NCBI RefSeq assembly: GCF_004365875.1
Contig: NZ_SODF01000002.1
Span: 992,001-1,056,000, forward strand
From: Kribbella kalugense
GTDB lineage: Bacteria > Actinomycetota > Actinomycetes > Propionibacteriales > Kribbellaceae
DNA length: 64,000 bases
Direction: 5' to 3'
Every line of letters starts with the position of its first letter. Positions within the stretch are counted from its first letter, which is position 1. A program made the position numbers and the translations under genes. Positions 8,288-16,114 of the stretch are shown piece after piece. The notes below the pieces were generated by a model. The model was not told the origin of the DNA. It saw nothing but the letters and a program-made list of their open reading frames with translations, and did no database searches.

Positions 8288-8870
8288 TCCGGTCCGCCAC
8301 CGAGCGGAGCGATTGAGCCAACTGCTCACCGGTCGGCGCGGACTCGGGGTCGAACATCGCCTGCGCGACCACGCCGAGCAGAAGCGCCTGCATCAATGAC
8401 CCGACGGCCTGAAGCTCCTCGGGATCCGCGTCCGGGCCGACGCCGCCGAACATTTGCGCGAGGCCTTCGCGCGCCTCGCCCTGCAGCTTCGACAGGTCGG
8501 ACACCAGCTCGGGCATGGTCGCGCAGAGGCTGAGAACCTCGAACTGCACCGCCCACAACGCACGCAGGCGCGGATTCGACAGACTGTCGATGATCTGACG
8601 CCAGGTCGCGACGAACTGGTCATGCGGACCGCGCACAGCAGCCCGGTCGGTCGCCGTACCGTCATCGCGGGCGACCTCGGTCGCCCACTCGTCGATCAGC
8701 AGCGTGCGCATCGCCTCGGTGAGCAGCGCCTCCTTGGAACCGAAGTGGTAGCCGATCGCGGCCAGGCTGACCCCGGCCGCGGTCGCGATGTCGCGCGCCG
8801 TCGTCCGGCTGTAGCCCTTCTCGAGCAAGCAGGCCTTCGCGCCGTCGATCAGCGCCTCCCGGTTTCCCAT
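8271..8870 (-). CDS. TetR family regulator, divergent from flavin monooxygenase
   Basis: The 199-residue protein has the TetR DNA-binding region TTARDIATAAGVSLAAIGYHFGSKEALLTEAM (about residues 23-54). The C-terminal part is a TetR_C-like helical domain. It is divergent from an FAD monooxygenase, with an 8-bp-armed palindrome (8886-8906) in the shared promoter region. The simple model is repression of both genes, relieved by a small molecule that the monooxygenase modifies. Confidence 0.88.
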   Translation of the reverse strand: MGNREALIDGAKACLLEKGYSRTTARDIATAAGVSLAAIGYHFGSKEALLTEAMRTLLIDEWATEVARDDGTATDRAAVRGPHDQFVATWRQIIDSLSNPRLRALWAVQFEVLSLCATMPELVSDLSKLQGEAREGLAQMFGGVGPDADPEELQAVGSLMQALLLGVVAQAMFDPESAPTGEQLAQSLRSVADRISPSA

Positions 8871-8885
8871 GTCCAGAACTCTAAC

Positions 8886-8906
8886 ACATTCGTCTCATAC
8901 GAATGT
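8886..8906. promoter_or_regulatory. TetR operator ACATTCGT-N5-ACGAATGT
   Basis: Perfect 8-bp inverted arms with a 5-bp spacer, 15 bp upstream of the TetR start and just before the -35-like element of the divergent monooxygenase promoter. The location makes it the likely operator of the TetR regulator. Confidence 0.7.
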
Positions 8907-8907
8907 C

Positions 8908-8937
8908 TTGCACATTTGTCTAAGACCGTCGTACAGT
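8908..8937 (+). promoter_or_regulatory. Predicted sigma70-type promoter of the monooxygenase
   Basis: TTGCAC (8908-8913) and TACAGT (8932-8937) are 18 bp apart. The -35 begins directly after the TetR operator. The mRNA would have about 30 nt of leader including GGAGG at 8961. Confidence 0.5.
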
Positions 8938-8972
8938 CAGGGCACACCAACAAACTTCTTGGAGGGGTTCCG

Positions 8973-10181
8973 ATGACTACGGTTCTGATTTCCGGCGCGA
9001 GCGTGGCGGGTCCGGCCCTGGCGTACTGGCTGCAGCGGTACGGGTACAGCCCGACCGTGGTCGAGCGCGCTCCGGCGCCGCGGCCCGGCGGCTACGCGGT
9101 CGACTTCCGCGGCGCGTCGATGACGGTGCTCGAGCGGATGGGCATCCTGGACGCGGTCCGGGCCAAGGCCACGAACATGGGCGACATCACCTACGTGAAC
9201 GAGCAGGGCAAGCGCGTCGCCAGCACCCCGCCGAGTGCACTCAGCGGCGAACTGGAGATCCTCCGCGGCGACCTGGTCGAGATCCTGTACTCGCGGACCG
9301 CCGACACCACCGAGTATCTGTTCGGCGACTCGATCGCATCCCTGACCGACGACGGTTCGGGCGTCGACGTGGTCTTCGAGAGTGGTCTGACCCGACGGTT
9401 CGACCTGGTCATCGGTGCGGACGGGCAGCACTCGAACGTGCGCCGGCTCGCCTTCGGGCCGGAATCGTCGTACGCACACGACCTCGGCTACTACGTCTCG
9501 GTGAGCACGGTCGCCAACCACCTGGGCCTGGACCACACCGGGCAGATCCTGAACGTGCCGGGCAAGACCGTCGGCACCTACAGCGCACGCCACAACGCCG
9601 AGGCGAAGGCGCTGTTCTACTTCACCGCCAAGGACAAGCTGGACTACGACCGGCGCGACCCGGAGTCCCAGAAGGCGATCATCGACGAGCAGTTCGCCGG
9701 GATCGGCTGGGAGGTGCCGACGCTGCTGGCCGGAATGCGGCAGGCGCCGGACTTCTACTTCGACTCGATCACCCAGATCAAGCTCGACAGCTACTCCCGT
9801 GGACGGGTGGCGCTGGTCGGCGACGCCGGGTACTGCGCCTCGTCGCTGTCCGGGATGGGCACGAGTCTCGCGATCGTCGGCGCCTATGTCCTGGCCGGTG
9901 AGTTGCACGCCGCCGGCGGTGACCACGTGCGGGCTTTCGCGGAGTACGACGTACGCATGAAGGACTTCGTCGCTGCCTGCCAGAAGCTGGCGCTCGAGGG
10001 GGCGATGTGGTTCATCCCGGGCAGCAAAGGGTTCATGAAGCTGCGCAACCTGACCTTGCGGATGATGCCGTACCTGCCGTGGCGGAAGGTGATCGAGCAG
10101 GCGCCGTTGAAGGCCGGCAACGCGATCGAGCTCAGGACGTACGAAGACCAGCTTCCGCGGCCCGCCGTACCGCGTCCGTGA
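8973..10181 (+). CDS. FAD-dependent monooxygenase (PHBH-like, group A)
   Basis: The 402-residue protein begins with a Rossmann strand and an FAD-binding turn, TTVLISGASVAGPALAYWL (G8-x5-G13). The NADPH/FAD contact motif DLVIGADGQHSNVRR follows (about residues 140-155), and the second FAD motif GRVALVGDAGYCASSLSGMG lies near residue 275. This is the order in group A aromatic hydroxylases and tetracycline-inactivating-type monooxygenases. It probably hydroxylates a planar aromatic compound at the expense of NAD(P)H. GGAGGGG lies 7 nt before the ATG. The divergent TetR gene and operator suggest induction by substrate. Its 3' end overlaps the convergent lysG gene by 50 bp. Confidence 0.9.
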   Translation: MTTVLISGASVAGPALAYWLQRYGYSPTVVERAPAPRPGGYAVDFRGASMTVLERMGILDAVRAKATNMGDITYVNEQGKRVASTPPSALSGELEILRGDLVEILYSRTADTTEYLFGDSIASLTDDGSGVDVVFESGLTRRFDLVIGADGQHSNVRRLAFGPESSYAHDLGYYVSVSTVANHLGLDHTGQILNVPGKTVGTYSARHNAEAKALFYFTAKDKLDYDRRDPESQKAIIDEQFAGIGWEVPTLLAGMRQAPDFYFDSITQIKLDSYSRGRVALVGDAGYCASSLSGMGTSLAIVGAYVLAGELHAAGGDHVRAFAEYDVRMKDFVAACQKLALEGAMWFIPGSKGFMKLRNLTLRMMPYLPWRKVIEQAPLKAGNAIELRTYEDQLPRPAVPRP

Positions 10182-11019
10182 GCGCGTCCAGTATGCCGGA
10201 CTCGAGCTTCCAGTGCTGCCAGTACAAGGGCACGTCGATGTACTTGCCTGGGGCAACTTCTACCAACCGCCCCGCGGCCAGCTCGGGTCCGGCCACCTGG
10301 TCCTCGATCATCCCCCAGCCGAGACCGATCCGGACCGCCTCGTGGAACGGCGCGGACGCCGGGATCGCGTGCGACGGCGGATCCAGCTTCCGCCGGGTCA
10401 CCTTGCGGATCAGCCGGTGCTGCAGGACGTCCTTCTCGTTGAACACCACCATCGGCGCCTCGGCAAGGGCCTCCGGCAACGACTTCCCGGTCAGCCAGCG
10501 CTCGGCGTACTCCGGGGTGGCGAGCGGCAGGTACCGCATCTTCCCGAGCGGTACGACGCGACAGCCCTGGACGGGCCGTGGATCGGCGGTCACCGCGGCC
10601 AGGACGGTCCCGTTGCGCAGGTACTCCGCCGAATGTTCCTCGTCCTCCTGGTGGACCAGGAACCGGGCCTCGTGGGTCCGGGACAGGTCGAGCATCGCCG
10701 GCAGGAACCAGTTGTTGAGCGAGTCCGCGTTCACCGCGAGCGGGATCCGCTGGGCGTCGATCGTGCCGCGGACGGCGGCAATCGCCTCGAACTCGAGCAG
10801 CGAGACCTGCCGGGCCAACCTCAGGAGCGCCTCACCCGCGGCGGTCGCGCGCGCCGGCCTGCCGCGCATCACCACGACCTGTCCGAGACGGCTCTCCAAC
10901 GCCTTGATTCGTTGACTGATGGCCGACGGCGTGACCTGCAAACGCCGGGCGGCCGCGTCGAAACTGCCTTCGTCGACGACGGCCACGAACGTCTCGAGCT
11001 GCGCGGAGTCGAACTGCAT
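10132..11019 (-). CDS. lysG: LysR-type regulator, LysG/ArgP family
   Basis: The 295-residue protein has an N-terminal LysR helix-turn-helix (LETFVAVVDEGSFDAAARRLQVTPSAISQRIKALE, residues 8-42) and a periplasmic-binding-like effector domain with NADSLNNWFLPA, characteristic of the ArgP/LysG/IciA subfamily. These sense lysine, arginine or histidine and activate the LysE exporter. The divergent neighbour is a LysE gene 73 bp away, which fits exactly. The control site should lie in 11020-11092, but I cannot define a clear T-N11-A site there. Confidence 0.9.
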   Translation of the reverse strand: MQFDSAQLETFVAVVDEGSFDAAARRLQVTPSAISQRIKALESRLGQVVVMRGRPARATAAGEALLRLARQVSLLEFEAIAAVRGTIDAQRIPLAVNADSLNNWFLPAMLDLSRTHEARFLVHQEDEEHSAEYLRNGTVLAAVTADPRPVQGCRVVPLGKMRYLPLATPEYAERWLTGKSLPEALAEAPMVVFNEKDVLQHRLIRKVTRRKLDPPSHAIPASAPFHEAVRIGLGWGMIEDQVAGPELAAGRLVEVAPGKYIDVPLYWQHWKLESGILDALTDAVRRAAEAGLRTS

Positions 11020-11092
11020 AATGAAGCAATCCTAATGGCATGTGAGAATCTTTAGCTGGTTTGAATGCGCTCGACTGCCTACCGTCGAACCC

Positions 11093-11689
11093 ATGCCTGT
11101 CCTCGCCGGTTTCGCCACGTCGCTGTCCCTGATCGTGGCGATCGGCGCCCAGAACGCCTTCGTCCTCCGCCAGGGCCTCCGCCGCGAACACGTCCTGCCG
11201 GTGGTCCTGACCTGCGCACTCTCCGACGCACTCCTGATCTCCAGCGGCATCCTCGGCCTCGGCGCCCTGCTCACCCGCAGCCAACTCGCCCTCGACATCG
11301 CCAAGTTCGGCGGCGCCGCCTTCCTCTACACGTACGCCGCGTTGGCCGCCAAGCGAGCCTTCAAACCCGGCGCGATCACCGCCACCGACCGCGGACCGGC
11401 CGCCCTCCGCAGCGTCGTACTGACCTGCTTGGGCTTCACCTACCTCAACCCGCACGTCTACCTGGACACCGTCGTACTCCTCGGCTCCCTCGCCAACCAA
11501 CGCGGCACCGACGGCCGCTGGCTCTACGGCCTAGGAGCCATCACCGCCAGCTTCACCTGGTTCTTCGCCCTAGGCTTCTTCTCCGGCAGACTCGCAAAGG
11601 TCTTCTCGCGACCAAGAGCCTGGCAATTCCTGGACTCCGGCATCGCCCTCATCATGGCCACCCTGGCAACCTGGATGCTCCTCCCTTGA
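11093..11689 (+). CDS. lysE: LysE family basic amino acid exporter
   Basis: The 198-residue protein has five or six membrane segments and the LysE opening GFATSLSLIVAIGAQNAFVLRQGL, followed by the conserved TCALSDALLI and FTYLNPHVYLDTVVLLG segments. It should export L-lysine and L-arginine when internal pools are high, under control of the divergent LysG. The ATG at 11093 is chosen because it gives the standard N terminus. A TACCGT -10-like hexamer (11080-11085) is 7 nt upstream and there is no Shine-Dalgarno sequence, so the mRNA may be leaderless. Confidence 0.92.
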   Translation: MPVLAGFATSLSLIVAIGAQNAFVLRQGLRREHVLPVVLTCALSDALLISSGILGLGALLTRSQLALDIAKFGGAAFLYTYAALAAKRAFKPGAITATDRGPAALRSVVLTCLGFTYLNPHVYLDTVVLLGSLANQRGTDGRWLYGLGAITASFTWFFALGFFSGRLAKVFSRPRAWQFLDSGIALIMATLATWMLLP

Positions 11690-11735
11690 TATCCACAGCT
11701 GCGAATTCGCCCGGTAAGCGGGGCAGCCTCGGGTG

Positions 11736-11741
11736 TACACT
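11736..11741 (+). promoter_or_regulatory. Candidate -10 element of the AbiF-associated small RNA
   Basis: TACACT, preceded by TG, sits 13 bp before the structured RNA. No good -35 is visible at 16-18 bp, so the promoter call is weak on its own and rests on the position ahead of a hairpin with a U-tract. Confidence 0.35.
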
Positions 11742-11747
11742 CTCGGT

Positions 11748-11795
11748 AACACGGCCAGCCCCTCTGCCCCTCAGGGCACGGGCTGGTTTTCTTTT
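11748..11795 (+). ncRNA. Candidate structured small RNA upstream of the Abi_2 gene (abiF-RNA-like)
   Basis: The sequence folds as a two-step stem: CCAGCCC (11755-11761) pairs with GGGCTGG (11780-11786), and inside it TGCCC (11765-11769) pairs with GGGCA (11774-11778) around a four-base CTCA loop. TTTTCTTTT follows immediately, as in a factor-independent terminator, which is rare in this GC-rich DNA. The Abi_2 start codon is 15 nt further on. Structured RNAs directly upstream of abiF genes are known as the abiF RNA motif, and recent work describes them as RNA antitoxins of AbiF HEPN toxins. Whether this is that family, a plain terminator or an attenuator cannot be settled here; the 5' end is a guess from the TACACT element. 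Confidence 0.55.
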
Positions 11796-11809
11796 CCTGG
11801 GGGACATCC

Positions 11810-12787
11810 GTGACTGCCTACACCAAGCCGCACCTCGCCTTCGCCGACCAGGTCGGACTGCTGAAAAGCAGAGGCCTGATCATCGACGACGAGACCGAAG
11901 CAGAGCGCCTCCTCGGCGTCATCGGGTACTACCGCCTCAGCGGCTACTGGTACTCCTTTCGCCGGCGGTCGGACGGCGTCGGCCGCGACGACCACTTCGT
12001 CGAAGGCACCACCTTCCGCCAGGTCGTTCGCCTGTACGACGCCGATCGCAGGCTGAAGCTGCAACTGCTCGATGCGCTCGAACGCATCGAGATCGCGGTT
12101 CGGGTCATGATCGGATTCACCCTCGGACGACGCGGCGCGTACGCGCATCTCGACAGCCGGAATCTGGACGGCCGGTTCACGCGATCCGATGGCAGGCAGC
12201 CCAGCACGTACGACCGGTGGCTGCGCAAGGTGCTAACCGCACAGGCCAGATCCTCCGAGGACTTCGTCCTGCATTTCCAGCACAAGTACGACGGCCGCCT
12301 GCCGGTGTGGGTGATCACAGAGATCCTCGACTTCGGCGCTATGAGCTACTTGTTCCAGGGGCTGCAATCGGCGGATCGCAACGAGATCGCGGCCCGGTTG
12401 GGCGTCCTCGACCGGCGAGGTGACGGCAACGGCACTGCGTTGGCCAACTGGCTGCGGGTGCTCAACTACGTCCGCAACGTCTGCGCCCACCACTCTCGTC
12501 TGTGGAACAGGAACCTCGCCGATCAGCTCGCTCCGAGCCACCTGCGGTCGATCCCGGATCTGCGTCATCTGACCCAGCCCGAGGTATCCCATGCCCGGAT
12601 CTATTCGACGTTGTGCGTCGTCGCGTTCTTGCTGTCTCGCCTCGGGCACGAGTCCCACTGGCCTGAGCAGATTCGGGACTTGATCAGTACGGAGATCCCG
12701 GCCTGCGGGCGCGAGCTTCGCGAGTTGGGATTCCCGGCCGGATGGGCCGGCGAGTGGCCGTTGGGCGTCGGACGTGGAGGTTCTTGA
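11810..12787 (+). CDS. Abi_2 / AbiF-AbiD family HEPN protein (abortive infection toxin)
   Basis: The 325-residue protein has the full Abi_2 layout: KPHLAFADQVGLLKSRGLII at the N terminus, IGYYRLSGYWYSFR (38-51), LYDADRRLKLQLLDALERIEIAVR (75-98), PVWVITEILDFGAMSYLFQGL (165-185), and the HEPN RNase motif R222-N-V-C-A-H227 within NYVRNVCAHHSRLWNR. HEPN proteins of this kind cleave RNA. AbiF-type members cause abortive infection or act as toxins held by a small RNA. A GGGGG sequence lies 6-7 nt before the GTG start. Directly upstream is a small hairpin RNA with a U-tract, and directly downstream (TGATG overlap) is a metallo-beta-lactamase-fold gene. Codon use is like that of the surroundings. Confidence 0.9.
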   Translation: MTAYTKPHLAFADQVGLLKSRGLIIDDETEAERLLGVIGYYRLSGYWYSFRRRSDGVGRDDHFVEGTTFRQVVRLYDADRRLKLQLLDALERIEIAVRVMIGFTLGRRGAYAHLDSRNLDGRFTRSDGRQPSTYDRWLRKVLTAQARSSEDFVLHFQHKYDGRLPVWVITEILDFGAMSYLFQGLQSADRNEIAARLGVLDRRGDGNGTALANWLRVLNYVRNVCAHHSRLWNRNLADQLAPSHLRSIPDLRHLTQPEVSHARIYSTLCVVAFLLSRLGHESHWPEQIRDLISTEIPACGRELRELGFPAGWAGEWPLGVGRGGS

Positions 12788-13587
12788 TGGATGTGACGGT
12801 TTTGTGTGATGCGGTGGGGGTGTTTCCGGAGGGGGTTTCGGGGGCGTTGCCTGGGTGGGGTTCGGAGCAGCTGGCTTGGACGAGCGAAGTTATGCCGGGG
12901 AACGTTCGGGGGGAGGGGTGGTTGCTGCACTTTCATAGTTATTTGGTGGTGGGTGACTCGGGGGTGGTGCTGGTGGATGCGGGGGTTGGGCCGGCGGGTG
13001 GGGAGGCGGCGGAGTGGTTGGGGGTGGCTGGGCGGTTGCCTCGGTTGTTGGGGCAGGTTGGGGTGGAGGCCGGGGATGTGGATGCGGTGGTGTTGACGCA
13101 TGTACATCTGGATCACGTGGGGTGGGCGTCGGACGGGGTGCGGCCGGCGTTTCCGCGGGCGGAGTACGTCGTACAGCGGGATGAGTTGGAGCATGTGCGC
13201 GGCGGATCGACGTACCTGAAGAGGATTCGGCCGATCGAGGAGGCCGGGCAGTTGCGGGTTGTGGACGGGGAGACGATGCTGCGCGGGATGCGGTTGGTGC
13301 CGACGCCGGGGCATACGCCTGGGCATCAGTCGGTGGTGACGGATCGGGCGGTGCTGGGTGGTGATGTGCTGGTGCATCCGGCGCAGGCTCGGTGGCCGGA
13401 GCTCACCTATGTGTATGAGCGCGATCCGGCGCGGGCGGTGACCTCGCGGCGGGAAGTGCTGGCGACGGCGGCGGCGATGGGCGTCCCGATCGCGGCCGCG
13501 CATCCACATGCTGCTCTGTCGGCGGACGCCGTACCAACGAAGGCGGCAGGCAACGGCGACCAGGCCTGCCCGCCGCACAAGCTTTAG
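12787..13587 (+). CDS. MBL-fold metallo-hydrolase coupled to the Abi_2 gene
   Basis: The 266-residue protein carries the metallo-beta-lactamase motif THVHLDHVGW (H-x-H-x-D-H, about residues 104-113), a later PTPGHTPGHQSV histidine, the GGDVLVHP aspartate and a final AAAHPH histidine, so a two-metal hydrolase site looks complete. It resembles the lactonase/AttM-like MBL group; the substrate is unknown. The ATG shares its A with the TGA of the Abi gene, so translation should be coupled. Base use is odd: from 12787 to about 13450 the coding strand is G-rich with GGG, GTG, TTG and T-ending codons, unlike the C-ending neighbours, which suggests a separate origin. The stop overlaps the convergent SDR stop by 4 bp. 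Confidence 0.87.
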   Translation: MDVTVLCDAVGVFPEGVSGALPGWGSEQLAWTSEVMPGNVRGEGWLLHFHSYLVVGDSGVVLVDAGVGPAGGEAAEWLGVAGRLPRLLGQVGVEAGDVDAVVLTHVHLDHVGWASDGVRPAFPRAEYVVQRDELEHVRGGSTYLKRIRPIEEAGQLRVVDGETMLRGMRLVPTPGHTPGHQSVVTDRAVLGGDVLVHPAQARWPELTYVYERDPARAVTSRREVLATAAAMGVPIAAAHPHAALSADAVPTKAAGNGDQACPPHKL

Positions 13588-14495
13588 CGGTAGCCGGTGG
13601 TGTCGGCCGGTTTGCCGGGGTCCTGGATGTCGACGATGTAGCGCCACGCGTCCGGCCGGCTGCCGTCGAGGTCGGTGAAGCCGTAGAGCTGCGCGAGTTC
13701 GCCACTCGACGTGGACTTGCCGTTCCAGCGTCGTACGTCGGGATCCGCCGCGAGCGCCGCCACTGCGCGACCGACGTACGACGGGCTCTCGGAGATCGCG
13801 AAGTGCGGGATCTGCTCGGTCGCGTCCCGCCAGTTCTCCTCGCGTACGCCGAACCCGTCGAGCATCGCCTCCGACCGCAGCCACCCCGGCGTCAGCAGCA
13901 CGGCAGCAGCGTCGTACTGCTTCAGCTCGTGAGCCAGCGCGAACGCCATCCGGCTGACCGCACCCTTCGCGACGTCGTAGAAGAACGAGACGCGATAGTT
14001 CGACGCGTTGTAGTCGTTGGTGCCGTCCGTCATCTCGACGACCAGCCCACCTGGCGTCTTGATCAGCAACGGCAGCGCGAAGTGACTGGTGATCGCATGC
14101 GTGTTCACCCCCAGCTCCAGCAACCGCAGACCGCTCTCGAGCGAGCTCTCCCACACGGTCTTGTCCCAGTCGGGCTCGCCGTACTGCCCCCAGATGTCGT
14201 TCACCAGGATGTGCAGCGCGCCCTGCTCACTCTCGATCCGGGCGACCAGCTCGCGCACCTGATCGGGGTCGAGATGATCCACAGGTACGGCGATGCCGTG
14301 ACCGCCGGCCTTGTCGACGAGCTCAGCGGTGTCCTCGATCGTCTCCGGCCGGCTCATCTCTGACTGCCGGGCCCGAGTGGTTCGTCCGGTCACATACACG
14401 GTCGCGCCGGCAGCGCCGAGTTCGACCGCGATCCCCCGCCCGGCTGCTCGGGTCGCACCGGCGACCAGCGCCACCTTTCCCGCCAAGGGTTTCAT
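13584..14495 (-). CDS. Short-chain dehydrogenase/reductase
   Basis: The 303-residue protein has the Rossmann opening KVALVAGATRAAGRGIAVELG (TGxxxGxG-like, residues 6-26) and a catalytic-type segment containing SFFYDVAKGAVSRMAFAL with the Y-x-x-x-K pair. The substrate-binding half contains LTPGWLRSEAML. AGGAGG precedes the ATG at 14495 with normal spacing. It is divergent from a TetR gene, with a 17-bp palindrome over the TetR start region, so it is probably the repressor's target. The reaction is an NAD(P)-dependent oxidoreduction of unknown substrate. Confidence 0.87.
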   Translation of the reverse strand: MKPLAGKVALVAGATRAAGRGIAVELGAAGATVYVTGRTTRARQSEMSRPETIEDTAELVDKAGGHGIAVPVDHLDPDQVRELVARIESEQGALHILVNDIWGQYGEPDWDKTVWESSLESGLRLLELGVNTHAITSHFALPLLIKTPGGLVVEMTDGTNDYNASNYRVSFFYDVAKGAVSRMAFALAHELKQYDAAAVLLTPGWLRSEAMLDGFGVREENWRDATEQIPHFAISESPSYVGRAVAALAADPDVRRWNGKSTSSGELAQLYGFTDLDGSRPDAWRYIVDIQDPGKPADTTGYR

Positions 14496-14529
14496 GGCTC
14501 CTCCTAATCCATACGTTGTACGATTATGT

Positions 14530-14546
14530 ACCATACGACGTATGGT
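14530..14546. promoter_or_regulatory. TetR operator ACCATACG-A-CGTATGGT
   Basis: A perfect 8-bp-armed palindrome with one central base. It overlaps the TetR start codon (14542) and lies 35 bp from the divergent SDR start. A related half-site CCATACG lies at 14510. Binding here would block both genes. Confidence 0.7.
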
Positions 14547-15234
14547 TAACGTCGGCAAGCGCTCCGGGCGGCCCCGCGCCGGGGAGGAGCGGCTGAGCCG
14601 GGAGGCGATCCTGACCGCGGCGCTGCAGATCGTCGACGACGAGGGCATCGACGCGCTGACCATGCGGCGGCTCGCGGCGACGCTGAAGGTCAACCCGATG
14701 TCGCTCTACCACCACCTGCCGAACAAAGCCGCCGTACTCGCGGGGCTCGCGGAGCTGGTGTTCGCCGGCCTGGAACTACCCGATCCGGGCGACACCGTGC
14801 CGTGGGATGAGCAGCTCAAGGAAGCCGCGCGCGCCTATCGCAACGGCCTCCGCCAGCACCCCAACCTGGCGCTGCAGGTGCTGTCCGACACGTCCGCCGT
14901 CTCAGACGTCGTGGTGGTGACGATGGAGCCGTTCTACCGGGCGCTCGACCGAGCCGGTCTCAAGCCGCGGCAGATCTTCGAGGCGGCGAACACCCTGATC
15001 GACTTCATCCACGGGTTCAGCCTCGGCGAAGCATCCGTCCGGTCCGAGACCTTCGAGCTCGCCCCCGACCTGCTCGCCCGCGTACGCGCACTGCCGGCCG
15101 ACAAGGCACCGACCCTGACCAGGATCGTCGGCGGACTCGGCGCCGAGGGCCTCGCCTATGACTTCGACAGCGGATTCGAGTCCGGGCTGTCCACGTTGAC
15201 CGCGGGCATCGCGGCAACGGCTCGCCGACGGTAG
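14542..15234 (+). CDS. TetR/AcrR family regulator (TetR_C tetracycline-repressor-like)
   Basis: The 230-residue protein has an N-terminal basic tail (GKRSGRPRAGEERLSRE), then ILTAALQIVDDEGIDALTMRRLAATLKVNPMSLYHHLPNK, which is the TetR DNA-binding region with the LYHHLPNK recognition helix typical of TetR/TetR_C proteins. The ATG at 14542 lies within the operator palindrome, so start choice and repression are linked; no Shine-Dalgarno sequence is present. Divergent from an SDR gene, and its 3' end overlaps a convergent transporter gene by 79 bp. Confidence 0.87.
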   Translation: MVNVGKRSGRPRAGEERLSREAILTAALQIVDDEGIDALTMRRLAATLKVNPMSLYHHLPNKAAVLAGLAELVFAGLELPDPGDTVPWDEQLKEAARAYRNGLRQHPNLALQVLSDTSAVSDVVVVTMEPFYRALDRAGLKPRQIFEAANTLIDFIHGFSLGEASVRSETFELAPDLLARVRALPADKAPTLTRIVGGLGAEGLAYDFDSGFESGLSTLTAGIAATARRR

Positions 15235-16079
15235 CGCGAGATCGCGACCCCGATCAGACAGAGCAGACCACCGACGTACGCGAGTCGCGCGGGACTCTCG
15301 CCGAGCAGCAGCCAGCCGAGGAAGATCGTGAGCGGCGGGACCAGGTACGTCGTGGCACCCATCCGACCGGCCGTCGTCCGAGCCAGCGCGTATGCCCAGG
15401 TCGTGAAGGCGATCGCAGTCGGGAAGGCCCCAAGGAACACGACCCACCAGATCGTCGCCGGTCGCGCATGTGCCGTCTCACGGACCAGCGTCGGCCCGAA
15501 CGGCAGACAGGCAACCGCGCCGATCACGCACGACAACCAGGTCACCTCCAGCGCGGGCAGTCGCGCGAGCAGCGGCTTCTGCGAGACGACACCGATCGCG
15601 TACGCCGCCGCGGCTGCCAGGCAGAGCACGACACCCCACGTCTCGGCGCTGCCGTTGGACGACGACAGTCCGATCACGACCACCCCGCCGAACGCGACGA
15701 CACTCCCGATCACCAGCTGACGCGGGAAGCCCTCGTGGAGAAGGACACCCGCCAGGAGTGCGATCAGCAGCGGACCGACATTCACCAGCATCGCCGTCGT
15801 ACCGGCGTCGAGGTGGCGCTCGGCCTCGTTCAGCGCGAGGTTGTAGACGCCGAACCAGAGCAGACCGCAGGCCAGCAGGAATTTCCAGTCGCCCTTCGCC
15901 GGCCAGCGCCGCGGCCGGGTGAACACGAAGATCCCGAGCAGCACGCTGCCGACCAGCAGTCGCCCGAGCGACAGGGCGCCGGCCGACAGGTCCTGTCCGA
16001 CATGGCGGATCGCCACGAAGGCGGACGCCCACAACACCACCGTCACCGCAGCTGCGGCCAGCGCACCCTGTTTCCTCAT
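15156..16079 (-). CDS. EamA family (DMT superfamily) transporter
   Basis: The 307-residue protein has about ten membrane segments in two EamA repeats: the first begins ALAAAAVTVVLWASAFVAIRHVG, the second AAAYAIGVVSQKPLLARL and ends in VPPLTIFLGWLLLGESP. These proteins export amino acids or small metabolites. The C terminus is a short soluble tail that overlaps the convergent TetR gene by 79 bp, the longest convergent overlap in the window. Confidence 0.88.
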   Translation of the reverse strand: MRKQGALAAAAVTVVLWASAFVAIRHVGQDLSAGALSLGRLLVGSVLLGIFVFTRPRRWPAKGDWKFLLACGLLWFGVYNLALNEAERHLDAGTTAMLVNVGPLLIALLAGVLLHEGFPRQLVIGSVVAFGGVVVIGLSSSNGSAETWGVVLCLAAAAAYAIGVVSQKPLLARLPALEVTWLSCVIGAVACLPFGPTLVRETAHARPATIWWVVFLGAFPTAIAFTTWAYALARTTAGRMGATTYLVPPLTIFLGWLLLGESPARLAYVGGLLCLIGVAISRYRRRAVAAMPAVNVDSPDSNPLSKS

Positions 16080-16114
16080 GCTGTTACAACGTCGCGTCGG
16101 CTCATGATGTGAGG

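Noticed and set aside
11755..11795. Reading the hairpin before the Abi gene only as the LysE terminator
   Set aside because: It lies 66 bp after the lysE stop with its own -10-like element and directly abuts the Abi gene, so an RNA role fits better; the terminator reading is not excluded and is reflected in the confidence.
12601..14154. A 517-codon minus-strand frame across the MBL and SDR genes
   Set aside because: Proline/histidine/arginine-rich shadow of the G-rich MBL gene; overlaps two genes with clear domains.
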